DNA of 64,000 bases, from assembly GCA_902774815.1 (NCBI GenBank), contig CACYJV010000003.1, positions 62,001-126,000 on the forward strand, given 5' to 3'. Both the position numbers and the translations under genes were made by a program. This document shows positions 1 to 6,789 of this stretch, in pieces. The notes beneath the pieces are model-generated. The model did not search any database and was not told the origin of the DNA. It saw only the letters and a list, made by a program, of their open reading frames with translations. Position 1 is the first letter of the stretch, and the number at the start of each line of letters is the position of its first letter. Source of the stretch: an uncultured Prevotellaceae bacterium. Its GTDB lineage: Bacteria; Bacteroidota; Bacteroidia; Bacteroidales; Bacteroidaceae.

Positions 1-123
1 CTGGGCTACGCCAACGACACGACCAAGGGCGACGCGTCGAGCATTGCCTATGCCTCCGTCTATCCACTGGGCATGTTTGTGCGCGTCATCATTGCCCAGA
101 TGCTCATCGTGTTCTTTGCTTAG
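1..123 (+). CDS. C-terminal end of an AspT/YidE-like permease (partial)
   Basis: Only the last 40 codons are present, ending in TAG at 121-123. The peptide [20 protein letters not shown] followed by a hydrophobic stretch ([18 protein letters not shown]) matches what I recall of the C-terminus of aspartate:alanine-exchanger/YidE-type inner-membrane transporters, whose last membrane helix follows a conserved Asp/Ala and TVYPL-like motif. Substrate cannot be told from the tail. The upstream end is outside the window, and what follows is a noncoding region and an IS110 element, so this is the last gene of its unit. Confidence 0.6.
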   Translation: MGYANDTTKGDASSIAYASVYPLGMFVRVIIAQMLIVFFA

Positions 124-234
124 ACTTTCGTAAAGAAATTTACAGAAAACATTTATGTTTCCGGAAAGAAAGCGTCATTTATCGGAAACAAATCAGGACT
201 AATTGGAAGAAATATTAAGGAATATTTTTGATGA

Positions 235-276
235 GTGACTCAGCGACTTCAGAGAAGTCGGTGGGTCATCTTTTTT
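235..276 (+). terminator. Intrinsic terminator after the permease
   Basis: A long hairpin (arms about 235-249 and 255-269, loop CAGAG, with one G-G mismatch and a few G-T pairs) is followed directly by TTTTTT at 271-276. It lies about 110 bases after the permease stop and before the IS110 region, so it probably ends the permease transcript. A TATTTTTG at 223-230 could be read as a -7 box, which would make a very short attenuated RNA; I consider that less likely. Confidence 0.7.
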
Positions 277-299
277 ATGGGAATGATATAGCAAATGGC

Positions 300-390
300 A
301 CAGAATCGGCCTGCAAGGCCAACACCACACAGCCCAGGGCTAGCCCTGGGAGATGGAGCGACACAAAAGGAAATTGCGCCCTACAGGGGC
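300..390. repeat. REP-like palindromic repeat, left of IS110
   Basis: Contains GGCC-TGCAA-GGCC (308-320), the perfect palindrome CCCAGGGCTAGCCCTGGG (333-350), and a GCGCCCTACAGGGGC hairpin (about 376-390). Read in the other orientation, the sequence at 1828-1870 carries the same order of blocks: GCCCTGGG, then CGACAC, then GCGCCCT. These therefore look like two members of one interspersed palindromic family, in inverted orientation on either side of the IS110 element. Confidence 0.6.
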
Positions 391-521
391 AGAATCATAA
401 AAGTGTACTGAAAGGTTTTGCCCTGACTTTAACTTTGCAGCCAGAAATAAGAGTTCTCAAAACTCTTAAAATAAAAAACGTTCAATACACGAAGAAAAGA
501 CGAGATATGCGAGTTATTCCT

Positions 522-529
522 TACCTTTG
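522..529 (+). promoter_or_regulatory. -7 box (TACCTTTG) inside the IS110 left end
   Basis: TACCTTTG matches the Bacteroidetes -7 consensus TAnnTTTG. No good TTTG lies 19-21 bp upstream in the integrated copy. In IS110 elements a full promoter can be formed at the circle junction, so the missing -33 box may come from the right end; that part is inference. Confidence 0.5.
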
Positions 530-534
530 TTGTA

Positions 535-720
535 GAAAGGAAGGATTGACTGCCGGAGGTCACCCTAATTGCCCTTGAAAGCCATGAGCTCAAGCCCTGT
601 GGCAGGCCCTCCGGATTTCCAGCTGCAAATGCCAAATAGGAAGGTAGGCTCGGAGCCTAATTAAAGTAATAGTCACAGACAGCTTTCCTTCAGTCAATCG
701 CTTCCTGTAATTAAGAACGG
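535..720 (+). ncRNA. Candidate bridge RNA region of the IS110 element
   Basis: About 185 noncoding bases lie between the TACCTTTG box and the transposase start. They include short hairpins such as TAGGCT-CGG-AGCCTA (645-659) and several GGCC/GGAG complementary blocks. Position, length and the presence of a promoter fit the bridge RNA described for IS110-group recombinases, in which two internal loops specify donor and target DNA. I could not fold it or assign the guide loops. Confidence 0.45.
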
Positions 721-729
721 TGCAAAGGT

Positions 730-1791
730 ATGAAAAAAATCATCATCGGCATCGATATTTCCAAAGAAAAGATCGATGCAAGCGCAATTGACGTGCAGAA
801 TGCGATGCAGGGCGTCCAGAAACTGGGCTACGAAACATTCGAGAACCGCCCGATGGGCTTCCGCCGTATGCTTGTGTGGGCGCGTCACCTGATAAAAGGG
901 GTGACGCTGGATGATGTCCTGTTCTGCTGCGAGACCACGGGCGGATACGACCGCTGCCTGTGCGACTACATCTATGCCAAGGATCTTGACATCTGGCGCG
1001 AGAGTGCACTGCAGATCAAGCGCAGCATGGGCGTGCGAAAGGGTAAGGATGACAAGTCCGACTCGCTGATGATTGCCGAGTATGCCATGCGGCACATGGA
1101 CAAGGCCGTCATCTACGAGACAACCTGCGACACCGTGCGCGAGTTGAAGGCGATGCTGCAGTACCGCCACAAGCTGGTACAGGAGAAGACGGAGAAGAAG
1201 GTCCGCATGTCGCATCTGGGTGACACGGCGGCCAAAAGCAAGTCCGTGAGCTTCATCCTGCGAGATGCCCGCAAGAGCATCAGGGCGCTCGAAAAGAGCA
1301 TCAAGGAGTGTGAACGGCAGATTCTCGAACTGATCAAGGGGGACGAGGAACTGGCCTGGAACTACAGGCATATCACATCTGTCAGCGGAATGGGAATCGT
1401 CAACGCCACGGCGCTCATCGCCTACAGTAACAACTTCAAGGGGATTACTACGGCAAACAGGATGGCATCCTACTACGGCATCGCAGCCTTCAGGGACACA
1501 TCAGGAACCAGCGTGGACAAAAAGGCATACGTCAAATGCTATTCCAACTCAGTGCTCAAGGCTTACCTCACACAGGCGGCTGAATGGACGATCAGGGAAA
1601 ATGGTATATACCACCCCTACTACCTCAGATTGAAAGACAAGGGAAAGCCATACGGCATCATCATCAACAATGCAAGGAACAAGCTCATACACCTCGTCTT
1701 CTCACTCATTCATAACGACATGGATTATGAACAGGATCATGAGTACATCAGAACGATGGGAAGAGCTATGACGGAGATTCAATTGAATTAA
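730..1791 (+). CDS. IS110-family transposase/recombinase
   Basis: 353 residues, normal for the family. The N-terminal RuvC-like domain has the DEDD set: D9 in GIDISKEK, E68 in ETTGGYD, and D108/D111 in KGKDDKSDS. A coiled segment follows (about 130-205). The C-terminal Transposase_20 domain has SVSGMG at about 217-222 and the serine-bearing SGTS at 258-261 (S258 the probable nucleophile), then the usual basic stretch and LVFSLIHND near the end. The ATG at 730 follows the structured left end without a recognisable Shine-Dalgarno. All key residues are present, so the enzyme looks intact and the element possibly active. Confidence 0.93.
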   Translation: MKKIIIGIDISKEKIDASAIDVQNAMQGVQKLGYETFENRPMGFRRMLVWARHLIKGVTLDDVLFCCETTGGYDRCLCDYIYAKDLDIWRESALQIKRSMGVRKGKDDKSDSLMIAEYAMRHMDKAVIYETTCDTVRELKAMLQYRHKLVQEKTEKKVRMSHLGDTAAKSKSVSFILRDARKSIRALEKSIKECERQILELIKGDEELAWNYRHITSVSGMGIVNATALIAYSNNFKGITTANRMASYYGIAAFRDTSGTSVDKKAYVKCYSNSVLKAYLTQAAEWTIRENGIYHPYYLRLKDKGKPYGIIINNARNKLIHLVFSLIHNDMDYEQDHEYIRTMGRAMTEIQLN

Positions 1792-1827
1792 TGATTATTA
1801 ACTAAAAATGTTTGGATAGAATCATAG

Positions 1828-2035
1828 GAAGCAGGGCGCAGAATCTCTCGTGTCGTCCCACCCAGGGCGTTCTTTCTCCGCTTTGCTACGCGCTCGCGCT
1901 CGGCTTTGCCGCTTTCGTCGAGAAAGAACTTGTTCGCTTTCGTAACAGCGTGGAGAAAGCCGAGCGGCCCTGGGCTAGGAGATGCTGCCCCTGCGGGGCG
2001 TCTTTGTGCCCGCTCGGCCCGTAGGGACGCTTGCG
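1828..2035. repeat. REP-like repeat cluster right of IS110
   Basis: Two facing copies of the GCCCTGGG family, at 1832-1868 (reverse) and about 1967-2000 (forward, GCCCTGGGCTAGGAGATGCTG then CCCCTGCGGGGC). Between them CTTTCTCCGC (1873 on) pairs with GCGTGGAGAAAG (about 1947-1959), and CGCTCGGCTTT pairs with AAAGCCGAGCG, so the whole stretch can form one large imperfect hairpin. No credible gene lies here. It may end transcripts arriving from both sides. Confidence 0.6.
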
Positions 2036-2104
2036 TAGAGTAATGGAGCAAGAACTGCTATATTATTCCTTTTTTTATTGCCTTTTCAGTCGTGGCACGG
2101 AGCG

Positions 2105-3784
2105 TCAGAACGGCACCGGCGCACTGATGGTCATTCGCTTGCCCGTACGAGGGTGATCGAAACTGATGCTCTCGGCATGCAAATACAGTCGGCTCGCTGC
2201 CACGCTGCCGTAGAGGTTGTCACCTAAGATGGGATTGCCCAAGCCCAGTGAGTGGGCACAGTGCACACGCAACTGGTGCGTGCGCCCCGTCAGCGGATAG
2301 AGTGCCACCCGCAGACGACCGCCACAGGGTTCCAACAGCTGTACCTTCGTAACGGCAGCCTTGCCGCGCTCGGCATCGACACAGCGATAGGGACGGTTCA
2401 GGGGATCGCCCCACAGCGGCAGGTCGATGGTCAGCAGCGGCCCGTCAGGAGCGGCAGCACCATGGGAAAGGCGCTCCAGCTGTTCGATGCCCACCGACTC
2501 GCGTTCGAGCAGTGCCACATACCGCTTTCTCACCTCGTGCGCCATGAACTGCCGTTGCAGTTGCCGCTGTGCTGCCTTCGTCTTGGCCATGAGCAGCACG
2601 CCGCTGGTGGGCTGATCCAGTCGGTGCACCATCAGTGGCGCGGCCGTGTCGGCATAGCGCTGCGCCATGATGCTCCACACAGACTGTTTCTCGGCGATGC
2701 CTGGCAAGCTGAGCAGTCCGGCAGGCTTGTCGACGGCCACCATGTCGTCGTCCTCATAGAGGATGGGCACCTCCACCGACCGCTCCGAGGGGTGGTCGCC
2801 GGCAGGTGTCGAGCCCAACATCCACCGCAGAATGGGCAGGCACTTTCCCCTGCAGGCAGGGTAGTAGCGCCCCTCGTGGCGAATCTCCACCTTTGGCGAG
2901 GGCCCCACCCAGAACATGGCCATCTGCAGAGGCCGCAGTCCGTGGGCGTATGCCCACTGCAGCAGTTTCGGTTCGCAACACTCACCCGCTCCTGCCGGTG
3001 GCACACCGAGCGTGGTCTCGCTGAAGATGTCCATCAGATGGCGCCGTCGGCCCTCTGCATTGAGCATCACGAAGTGCTCGAACAGCCACCGCTGCAGCGC
3101 ATCCGAGCGTCGCCGACGCTCGTCCTTCAGCCGCCGGATGGGTTCCTCAAACTGCTCCGAGGCCACAGCCAGCACCTCTATGGCGGCAGCATGCCGCATC
3201 TTCAATCGTCGCAACTCGGCCTTCTGAAACTGGCTTTCGCGCACCAGTGCCGACTCCTCGTCGGCATCGAGCTGCCGCTGGGCGCGCACCGTCCGCCGCC
3301 GTTCGCGCGCCTCAACCACGCTGCGCTGCATCTCGTCCACTTCGCGCTGCGCCGCCTCCCTGGCCTCGGCCAACCGTTGCAGTGCCTGCAGTCGCTGCGG
3401 CTGCTGCTCCAGCCTGTCCACCTCGCCGTTGATGGCCGTGATGCGAGCCTCCTCCTGCTTGAAATAGCCGTCGGCCTGCAGATAGTCGAACACGGCAGGC
3501 ACGAACCCTGGCCAGTCGCTGCGCCCGTCGATCTGTCCCGAGTAGCCCACCAGGAAGCCCAGTTCCGCCGACGCGCCCTCCTTTTGCCGAGGTTCCACCA
3601 CGAGCACACCGAACATCTTCCCTTCCGACTGCCCCTCCATCAGTCGGCCGATGTCGTGCATGGCCAGCCCTGCCGCCTCCTGGCAGAGCGGATGTGGCGA
3701 GTAGTCGAAGGGATCGTTCATGGTCAGTCCCTCGTGCTGCCGTGGTGGCAGCCGTCGTAGTATGCTGCTGTCGGCGTCGTTCAT
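2105..3784 (-). CDS. RluA-type rRNA pseudouridine synthase with long N-terminal extension
   Basis: 559 residues. The C-terminal third is an RluA-like synthase: VPILYEDDDMVAVDKPAG at about 339-356, the catalytic motif HRLDQPTSG at 387-395 (D390), and LTGRTHQLRVH further on. The first ~320 residues include a Glu/Arg-rich coiled coil (about 112-235) and a Cys-containing segment (GECCEPK, PACRGKCLP). Similar long-headed RluA proteins are common in Bacteroidetes. The start chosen is MNDADSS at 3784 because its ATG overlaps the sigma gene's TGA as ATGA, so the two are translationally coupled; the open frame extends further upstream only inside the sigma gene. The target uridine cannot be predicted. 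Confidence 0.85.
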   Translation of the reverse strand: MNDADSSILRRLPPRQHEGLTMNDPFDYSPHPLCQEAAGLAMHDIGRLMEGQSEGKMFGVLVVEPRQKEGASAELGFLVGYSGQIDGRSDWPGFVPAVFDYLQADGYFKQEEARITAINGEVDRLEQQPQRLQALQRLAEAREAAQREVDEMQRSVVEARERRRTVRAQRQLDADEESALVRESQFQKAELRRLKMRHAAAIEVLAVASEQFEEPIRRLKDERRRRSDALQRWLFEHFVMLNAEGRRRHLMDIFSETTLGVPPAGAGECCEPKLLQWAYAHGLRPLQMAMFWVGPSPKVEIRHEGRYYPACRGKCLPILRWMLGSTPAGDHPSERSVEVPILYEDDDMVAVDKPAGLLSLPGIAEKQSVWSIMAQRYADTAAPLMVHRLDQPTSGVLLMAKTKAAQRQLQRQFMAHEVRKRYVALLERESVGIEQLERLSHGAAAPDGPLLTIDLPLWGDPLNRPYRCVDAERGKAAVTKVQLLEPCGGRLRVALYPLTGRTHQLRVHCAHSLGLGNPILGDNLYGSVAASRLYLHAESISFDHPRTGKRMTISAPVPF

Positions 3785-4293
3785 GTACGTTTGCTGTTGT
3801 TTCGTTTCTTCCTTTGCTCGGCAATGACGTGCAGAGCCTGCGAGACATACTTCTTCACCGTGTTGGGCGAGATGCCCATTTCGTCGGCCACCTGCCGGTA
3901 TTGTTTCCTGTCCACGTAGCAGGCGGTGAAAATCTGGCGCGTGTAGTCGGGCAGCGCATCGATCACGCTGCGCACGATCTGCTCGCGCTCCATCAGCTCC
4001 GCCAGCTGCGATGCCTGCTCGTAGCCCTCGGTCAGCAGGGCATAGAGTTCGGCATGGCGCCTGCGGGTGGCATCGCGCCTCAGGTGGTCGATGCACTTGT
4101 TGCGCACGGTCTTGTAGAGGAAGGCACGTTGCGACTCGGGTGCTATGTCGTGGAAGTTGGCCCACGCGTCTTCGAAAGCGGCACTGAGCGCGTCCTCGCA
4201 GTCGGCTTCACGCGGCAGGAAACGCCGTGCAAAGGCGAAGAGCTCGCCATAGTGCCGCCGGAACAGTTGCTCGAAGTCGCTCTGTGGTTTCAT
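3781..4293 (-). CDS. ECF-type RNA polymerase sigma factor
   Basis: 170 residues from the ATG at 4293 (MKPQSDFEQLF); a longer frame exists but the first ~20 residues look like leader translation. Region 2 is FEQLFRRHYGELFAFARRFL through DALSAAFEDAWANF and FLYKTVRNKCIDHLRR. Region 4 is LPDYTRQIFTACYVD ... YRQVADEMGISPNTVKKYVSQAL, with the usual helix-turn-helix. Such sigma factors in Bacteroidetes normally sit beside a FecR-type anti-sigma gene and a TonB receptor locus. Here no anti-sigma gene is present, and the divergent side holds only a gene remnant (4421-4676). The sigma may therefore have lost its partner and targets. It is followed by the RluA-type gene with a 4-base overlap. Confidence 0.88.
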   Translation of the reverse strand: MKPQSDFEQLFRRHYGELFAFARRFLPREADCEDALSAAFEDAWANFHDIAPESQRAFLYKTVRNKCIDHLRRDATRRRHAELYALLTEGYEQASQLAELMEREQIVRSVIDALPDYTRQIFTACYVDRKQYRQVADEMGISPNTVKKYVSQALHVIAEQRKKRNNSKRT

Positions 4294-4420
4294 CTGCTGG
4301 TTACATATTTGGGGCAAAATTAAAAAAAAATGGGGAAAACAGAGAAAAAACATACCCGAAAAGTTTACAAAAACGTTTTACGTATATAGTATTAAGGAAT
4401 ATTATTAACCCAAAAACCGA

Positions 4421-4594
4421 ATGCTTATGGACAAAAGACGATGGACAACATTGTTGCTCCTGCTCTGCCTGACGGTGCTACCGGCACTGGCACAAGGGGG
4501 CAGCGTGACAATCAGTTGTCAGAACGAACCTTTGCAGAAAGCACTGAGCCGACCTGTTCAAGGTGAAGTCGGTCCCCACGGTCTATCTGCTTGA
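4421..4594 (+). pseudogene. Head of a TonB-dependent receptor (signal peptide and start of STN domain), truncated
   Basis: Frame from 4421 gives a signal peptide (MDKRRWTTLLLLLCLTVLPA, then LAQG) followed by VTISCQNEPLQKAL, the typical opening of the STN domain in SusC/FecA-type receptors of ECF-regulated loci. After KALS the match ends and the frame runs to a stop at 4592-4594 through sequence that codes for something else in another frame. The receptor body is missing. It lies next to, and divergent from, the ECF sigma gene, where such a receptor is expected. Confidence 0.65.
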
Positions 4595-4676
4595 CAACGA
4601 GGGTAAGATCGTGGCTGCGAACATGGAGTGCCGCGGCGAGGCTCTCGGCAAGAAGCTGGAAGAACTGCTGAAGTAG
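4554..4676 (+). pseudogene. C-terminal remnant of a thioredoxin-like (TlpA-type) protein
   Basis: In the frame starting at 4554 the peptide LFKVKSVPTVYLLDNEGKIV, then AANMECRGEALGKKLEELLK and TAG at 4674-4676. The cis-proline in SVPT, the YLLDNEGKIVA strand pair and the terminal helix are the last third of a thioredoxin fold as in TlpA/ResA-type proteins. The CxxC part is absent. The piece begins exactly where the STN-domain fragment stops, in another frame, so a deletion with junction at about 4545-4556 removed everything between. Confidence 0.65.
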
Positions 4677-4853
4677 GCATCCCCACGTTTTTTTGCCCCA
4701 TAGGGGAATAGCAACCGAGATGCGAGGTGCGAGCGTTGTGCTGGCATCTCGCATCTTAATGATGCTGGGCTGCGGGCATAAGCCCTTTCCAGGCATCCTG
4801 AGCTGTTTGGTCCACGTCGTGGAAATAAAAAAATGAAAGTTCAGAAGAAAAGA

Positions 4854-4885
4854 TTTGGTGCTTTGTCGTTTTTTCCCTACCTTTG
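4854..4885 (+). promoter_or_regulatory. Promoter of the tnaA leader transcript
   Basis: TTTG at 4854-4857, 20 bp spacer, TACCTTTG at 4878-4885: a full Bacteroidetes sigma-ABfr-type promoter. Transcription should begin near 4892, about 15 bases before the leader-peptide ATG at 4908 and about 265 bases before tnaA. Confidence 0.75.
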
Positions 4886-4907
4886 CAGCGCAAACCGAAC
4901 AACCGCC

Positions 4908-4985
4908 ATGCACAAGAAAAGCAGTGCTGCCTACGAATCGCACAAGTTTTTGAATATTAAGGAGATCGATCATTATCGCCCGTAG
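4908..4985 (+). CDS. Putative TnaC-like leader peptide of tnaA
   Basis: A 25-codon ORF beginning about 15 bases after the predicted start of transcription and ending 172 bases before tnaA. The peptide ends KFLNIKEIDHYRP-stop. The E. coli TnaC arrest peptide ends KWFNIDNKIVDHRP-stop. Shared features are the basic-aromatic start of the block, the N-I pair, a following I, D-H, and the terminal Arg-Pro before the stop, where tryptophan-dependent stalling occurs in TnaC. The critical TnaC tryptophan is replaced: this peptide has no Trp at all (Phe14 is nearest). The likeness and position are direct observations; a role in ribosome stalling is inference. Confidence 0.6.
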   Translation: MHKKSSAAYESHKFLNIKEIDHYRP

Positions 4986-5157
4986 TATTCGCCAAGCCGA
5001 CCTGGTGCAGGCCGACCGCATAGGCCTTTCATGCTCCCCCGACATTCGTCAAAAAAAACAAGCCAATGCCGCTGCCCCCGAAGCAGGGCATCGCGACGTG
5101 TCGGCGCAACACATGCATCCTAATAACAAATACATAAACAACAAAAAACCAACTACT

Positions 5158-6534
5158 ATGGAATTACCATTCGCAGAAGCGTGGAAGATAAAAATGGTCG
5201 AACCGCTTCGCAAAAGTACCCGCGCAGAGAGAGAACAATGGCTGCGCGAAGCCCACTACAACGTGTTCATGCTGAAGGCCGAGCAGGTGTACATAGACTG
5301 CCTGACCGACTCAGGCACCGGTGCGATGAGCGACCGCCAGTGGTCGGCCATGATGCTGGGCGACGAGAGCTATGCCGGTGCTACGTCGTTCTACATGTTT
5401 GAAGAGGTGGTGCAGCGCATCTTCGGCTTCAAATACGTCATCCCCACCCACCAGGGACGTGCTGCCGAGAACGTGCTGTTCTCCTATCTGGTGAAGGAGG
5501 GCAACGTGGTGCCTGGCAATGCACACTTCGACACCACGAAAGGCCACATTGAATATCGCAAGGCCCGCGCCATCGACGTAACCATCGACGAGGCCAAGGA
5601 CACACAGTTGGAACTGCCGTTCAAGGGCAACGTCTCGCTGGAGAAACTGGAGAAGGTGCTCAGCGAGAACGAGGGCAACGTGCCCTTCATGGTGCTTACC
5701 GTGACGAACAACACCGTGGGCGGCCAGCCCGTGTCGATGAAGAACATCCGCGAAACCTGTGAACTGTGCCACCGATACGGCGTGCCTGTGGTGATGGACT
5801 CGGCCCGCTTTGCCGAGAACGCCTACTTCATCAAGACGCGCGAGGAGGGCTATGCCGAAAAGACCATCAAGGAGATTGCCCGCGAAATGTACTCGTACGT
5901 CGACGCGATGACCATGTCGGCCAAGAAAGACGGACTGGTCAACATGGGCGGCTTCATCGCCACCAACCGCGAGGATTGGTATGAGGGTGCCAAGCAGTTC
6001 TGCATCCCCTTCGAGGGCTTCCTGACCTACGGCGGACTGAACGGCCGCGACCTGAACGCACTGGCCGTAGGACTGGACGAGAACACCGAGTTCCCGATGC
6101 TGGAGACGCGCATCCATCAGGTGCAGTATCTTGCCAAGAAACTCGACGAGTACGGCATCCCCTATCAGCGTCCCGTGGGTGGCCACGCCCTGTTCATCGA
6201 TGCCGACAAGGTGCTTTGCAACGTGCCGAAGGAGGAGTTCCCGGCACAGACGCTGACCTGCGAGCTCTACCTTGAAGCTGGCATCCGCGGCTGTGAGATT
6301 GGTTACATCCTGGCAGACCGCGACCCCGTGACGCGCGAGAACCGCTTCGGCGGACTCGACCTGCTGCGCCTTTGCATCGCACGCCGCGTCTATACCGACA
6401 ACCACATGAACGTCATTGCTGCAGCACTGAAGAACGTCTACGACCGACGCAACGAAATCACGCGCGGCGTGGCCATCGAGTGGGAAGCACCCCTCATGCG
6501 CCACTTCACCGTGCAGCTCCGCCGCCTCGGTTGA
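5158..6534 (+). CDS. tnaA: Tryptophanase (tryptophan indole-lyase)
   Basis: 458 residues, normal length. PLP-dependent beta-eliminating lyase that splits L-tryptophan to indole, pyruvate and ammonia in the cytoplasm. Family signatures in order: LTDSGTGAMSDRQWSAMMLG near the N-terminus, FKYVIPTHQGRAAENVLF, FDTTKGHIEYR, TVTNNTVGGQPVSMKNI, VVMDSARFAENAYFI, and the PLP lysine in MTMSAKKDGLVNMGGFI. The C-terminus has GCEIGYIL and RLCIARRVYT. The start at 5158 (MELPFAEAWKIKMVEPLR) is chosen because the open frame upstream is leader sequence with no homology. It follows a 25-codon TnaC-like leader. No tryptophan permease gene follows. A strong terminator at 6683-6741 ends the unit, so tnaA is monocistronic apart from the leader. 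Confidence 0.97.
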   Translation: MELPFAEAWKIKMVEPLRKSTRAEREQWLREAHYNVFMLKAEQVYIDCLTDSGTGAMSDRQWSAMMLGDESYAGATSFYMFEEVVQRIFGFKYVIPTHQGRAAENVLFSYLVKEGNVVPGNAHFDTTKGHIEYRKARAIDVTIDEAKDTQLELPFKGNVSLEKLEKVLSENEGNVPFMVLTVTNNTVGGQPVSMKNIRETCELCHRYGVPVVMDSARFAENAYFIKTREEGYAEKTIKEIAREMYSYVDAMTMSAKKDGLVNMGGFIATNREDWYEGAKQFCIPFEGFLTYGGLNGRDLNALAVGLDENTEFPMLETRIHQVQYLAKKLDEYGIPYQRPVGGHALFIDADKVLCNVPKEEFPAQTLTCELYLEAGIRGCEIGYILADRDPVTRENRFGGLDLLRLCIARRVYTDNHMNVIAAALKNVYDRRNEITRGVAIEWEAPLMRHFTVQLRRLG

Positions 6535-6572
6535 TGCATAAGAACCCCAAAGCCACGCTTTTAGAGCTTCTG

Positions 6573-6690
6573 CAGCATCGCTTTTTGAGCTTGAAGCATT
6601 ATTGTTAGATTATCTACAGCATCGCATTTTGAGCCTGAAGCATTGTTGTTAGATTATCTGTAGCATCGCTTTTGAGCCCTGTAGCACTGC
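6573..6690. repeat. 44-bp tandem repeat with AGCATNGCTTTT cores
   Basis: Two full copies (6573-6616, 6617-6660) and a partial third (6661-6690) of a 44-bp unit of the form CAGCATCGC(T/A)TTTTGAGC(C/T)TGAAGCATT(A/G)TTGTTAGATTATCT. Each unit holds two AGCAT cores about 22 bp apart. The last core is the left arm of the tnaA terminator. The same core builds arrays at 12227-12445, 21127-21285 and 59805-60065. Confidence 0.75.
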
Positions 6691-6741
6691 TTTCTGCCAC
6701 CGGAACCTATCCTTTCCACAGCAGAAGGCAGTGCTTTTTTT
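6683..6741 (+). terminator. Intrinsic terminator of tnaA
   Basis: AGCACTGC-T-TTCTGC (6683-6697) pairs with GCAGAA-G-GCAGTGCT (about 6721-6735), with a 23-base loop, followed by a run of T. A GC-rich palindromic stretch (GTGCGC...GCGCAC, 6742-6770) follows before the next gene. Confidence 0.8.
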
Positions 6742-6789
6742 GTGCGCGCATTAAACCCTGCGCACGCGCACGCGTCATAATAGTAAGTT

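Larger units (their letters stand above)
391..1825 (+). mobile_element. IS110-family insertion sequence (proposed boundaries)
   Basis: The element contains one transposase gene (730-1791). The same 8-mer AGAATCAT occurs at 391-398 and 1818-1825, giving about 1.43 kb with about 340 bases of noncoding left end and only about 34 bases of right end. That asymmetry is what is expected of IS110-group elements, which lack terminal inverted repeats and carry a bridge RNA in the left noncoding end. Outside both 8-mers lie palindromic GC-rich repeats, and REP-like palindromes are known IS110 targets. The boundaries are inferred from the repeated 8-mer only; comparison with an empty site would settle them. 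Confidence 0.6.

Noticed and set aside
228-578. 116-codon frame in the IS110 left end
   Set aside because: It begins inside a terminator hairpin and crosses palindromic repeats; the protein has no signal of being real and the region is better explained as noncoding.
2252-3760. 502-codon open frame on the plus strand, antisense to the RluA-type gene
   Set aside because: Composition-driven shadow of a GC-rich gene: no recognisable domain, His/Arg/Leu-rich, and the opposite strand has clear RluA motifs.
4512-5045. 177-codon minus-strand frame over the deletion scar and tnaA leader
   Set aside because: Crosses two pseudogene fragments, the promoter and the leader ORF; no homology recognised.
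5311-6504. 397-codon minus-strand frame over tnaA
   Set aside because: Antisense shadow of a codon-biased gene; no family resemblance.
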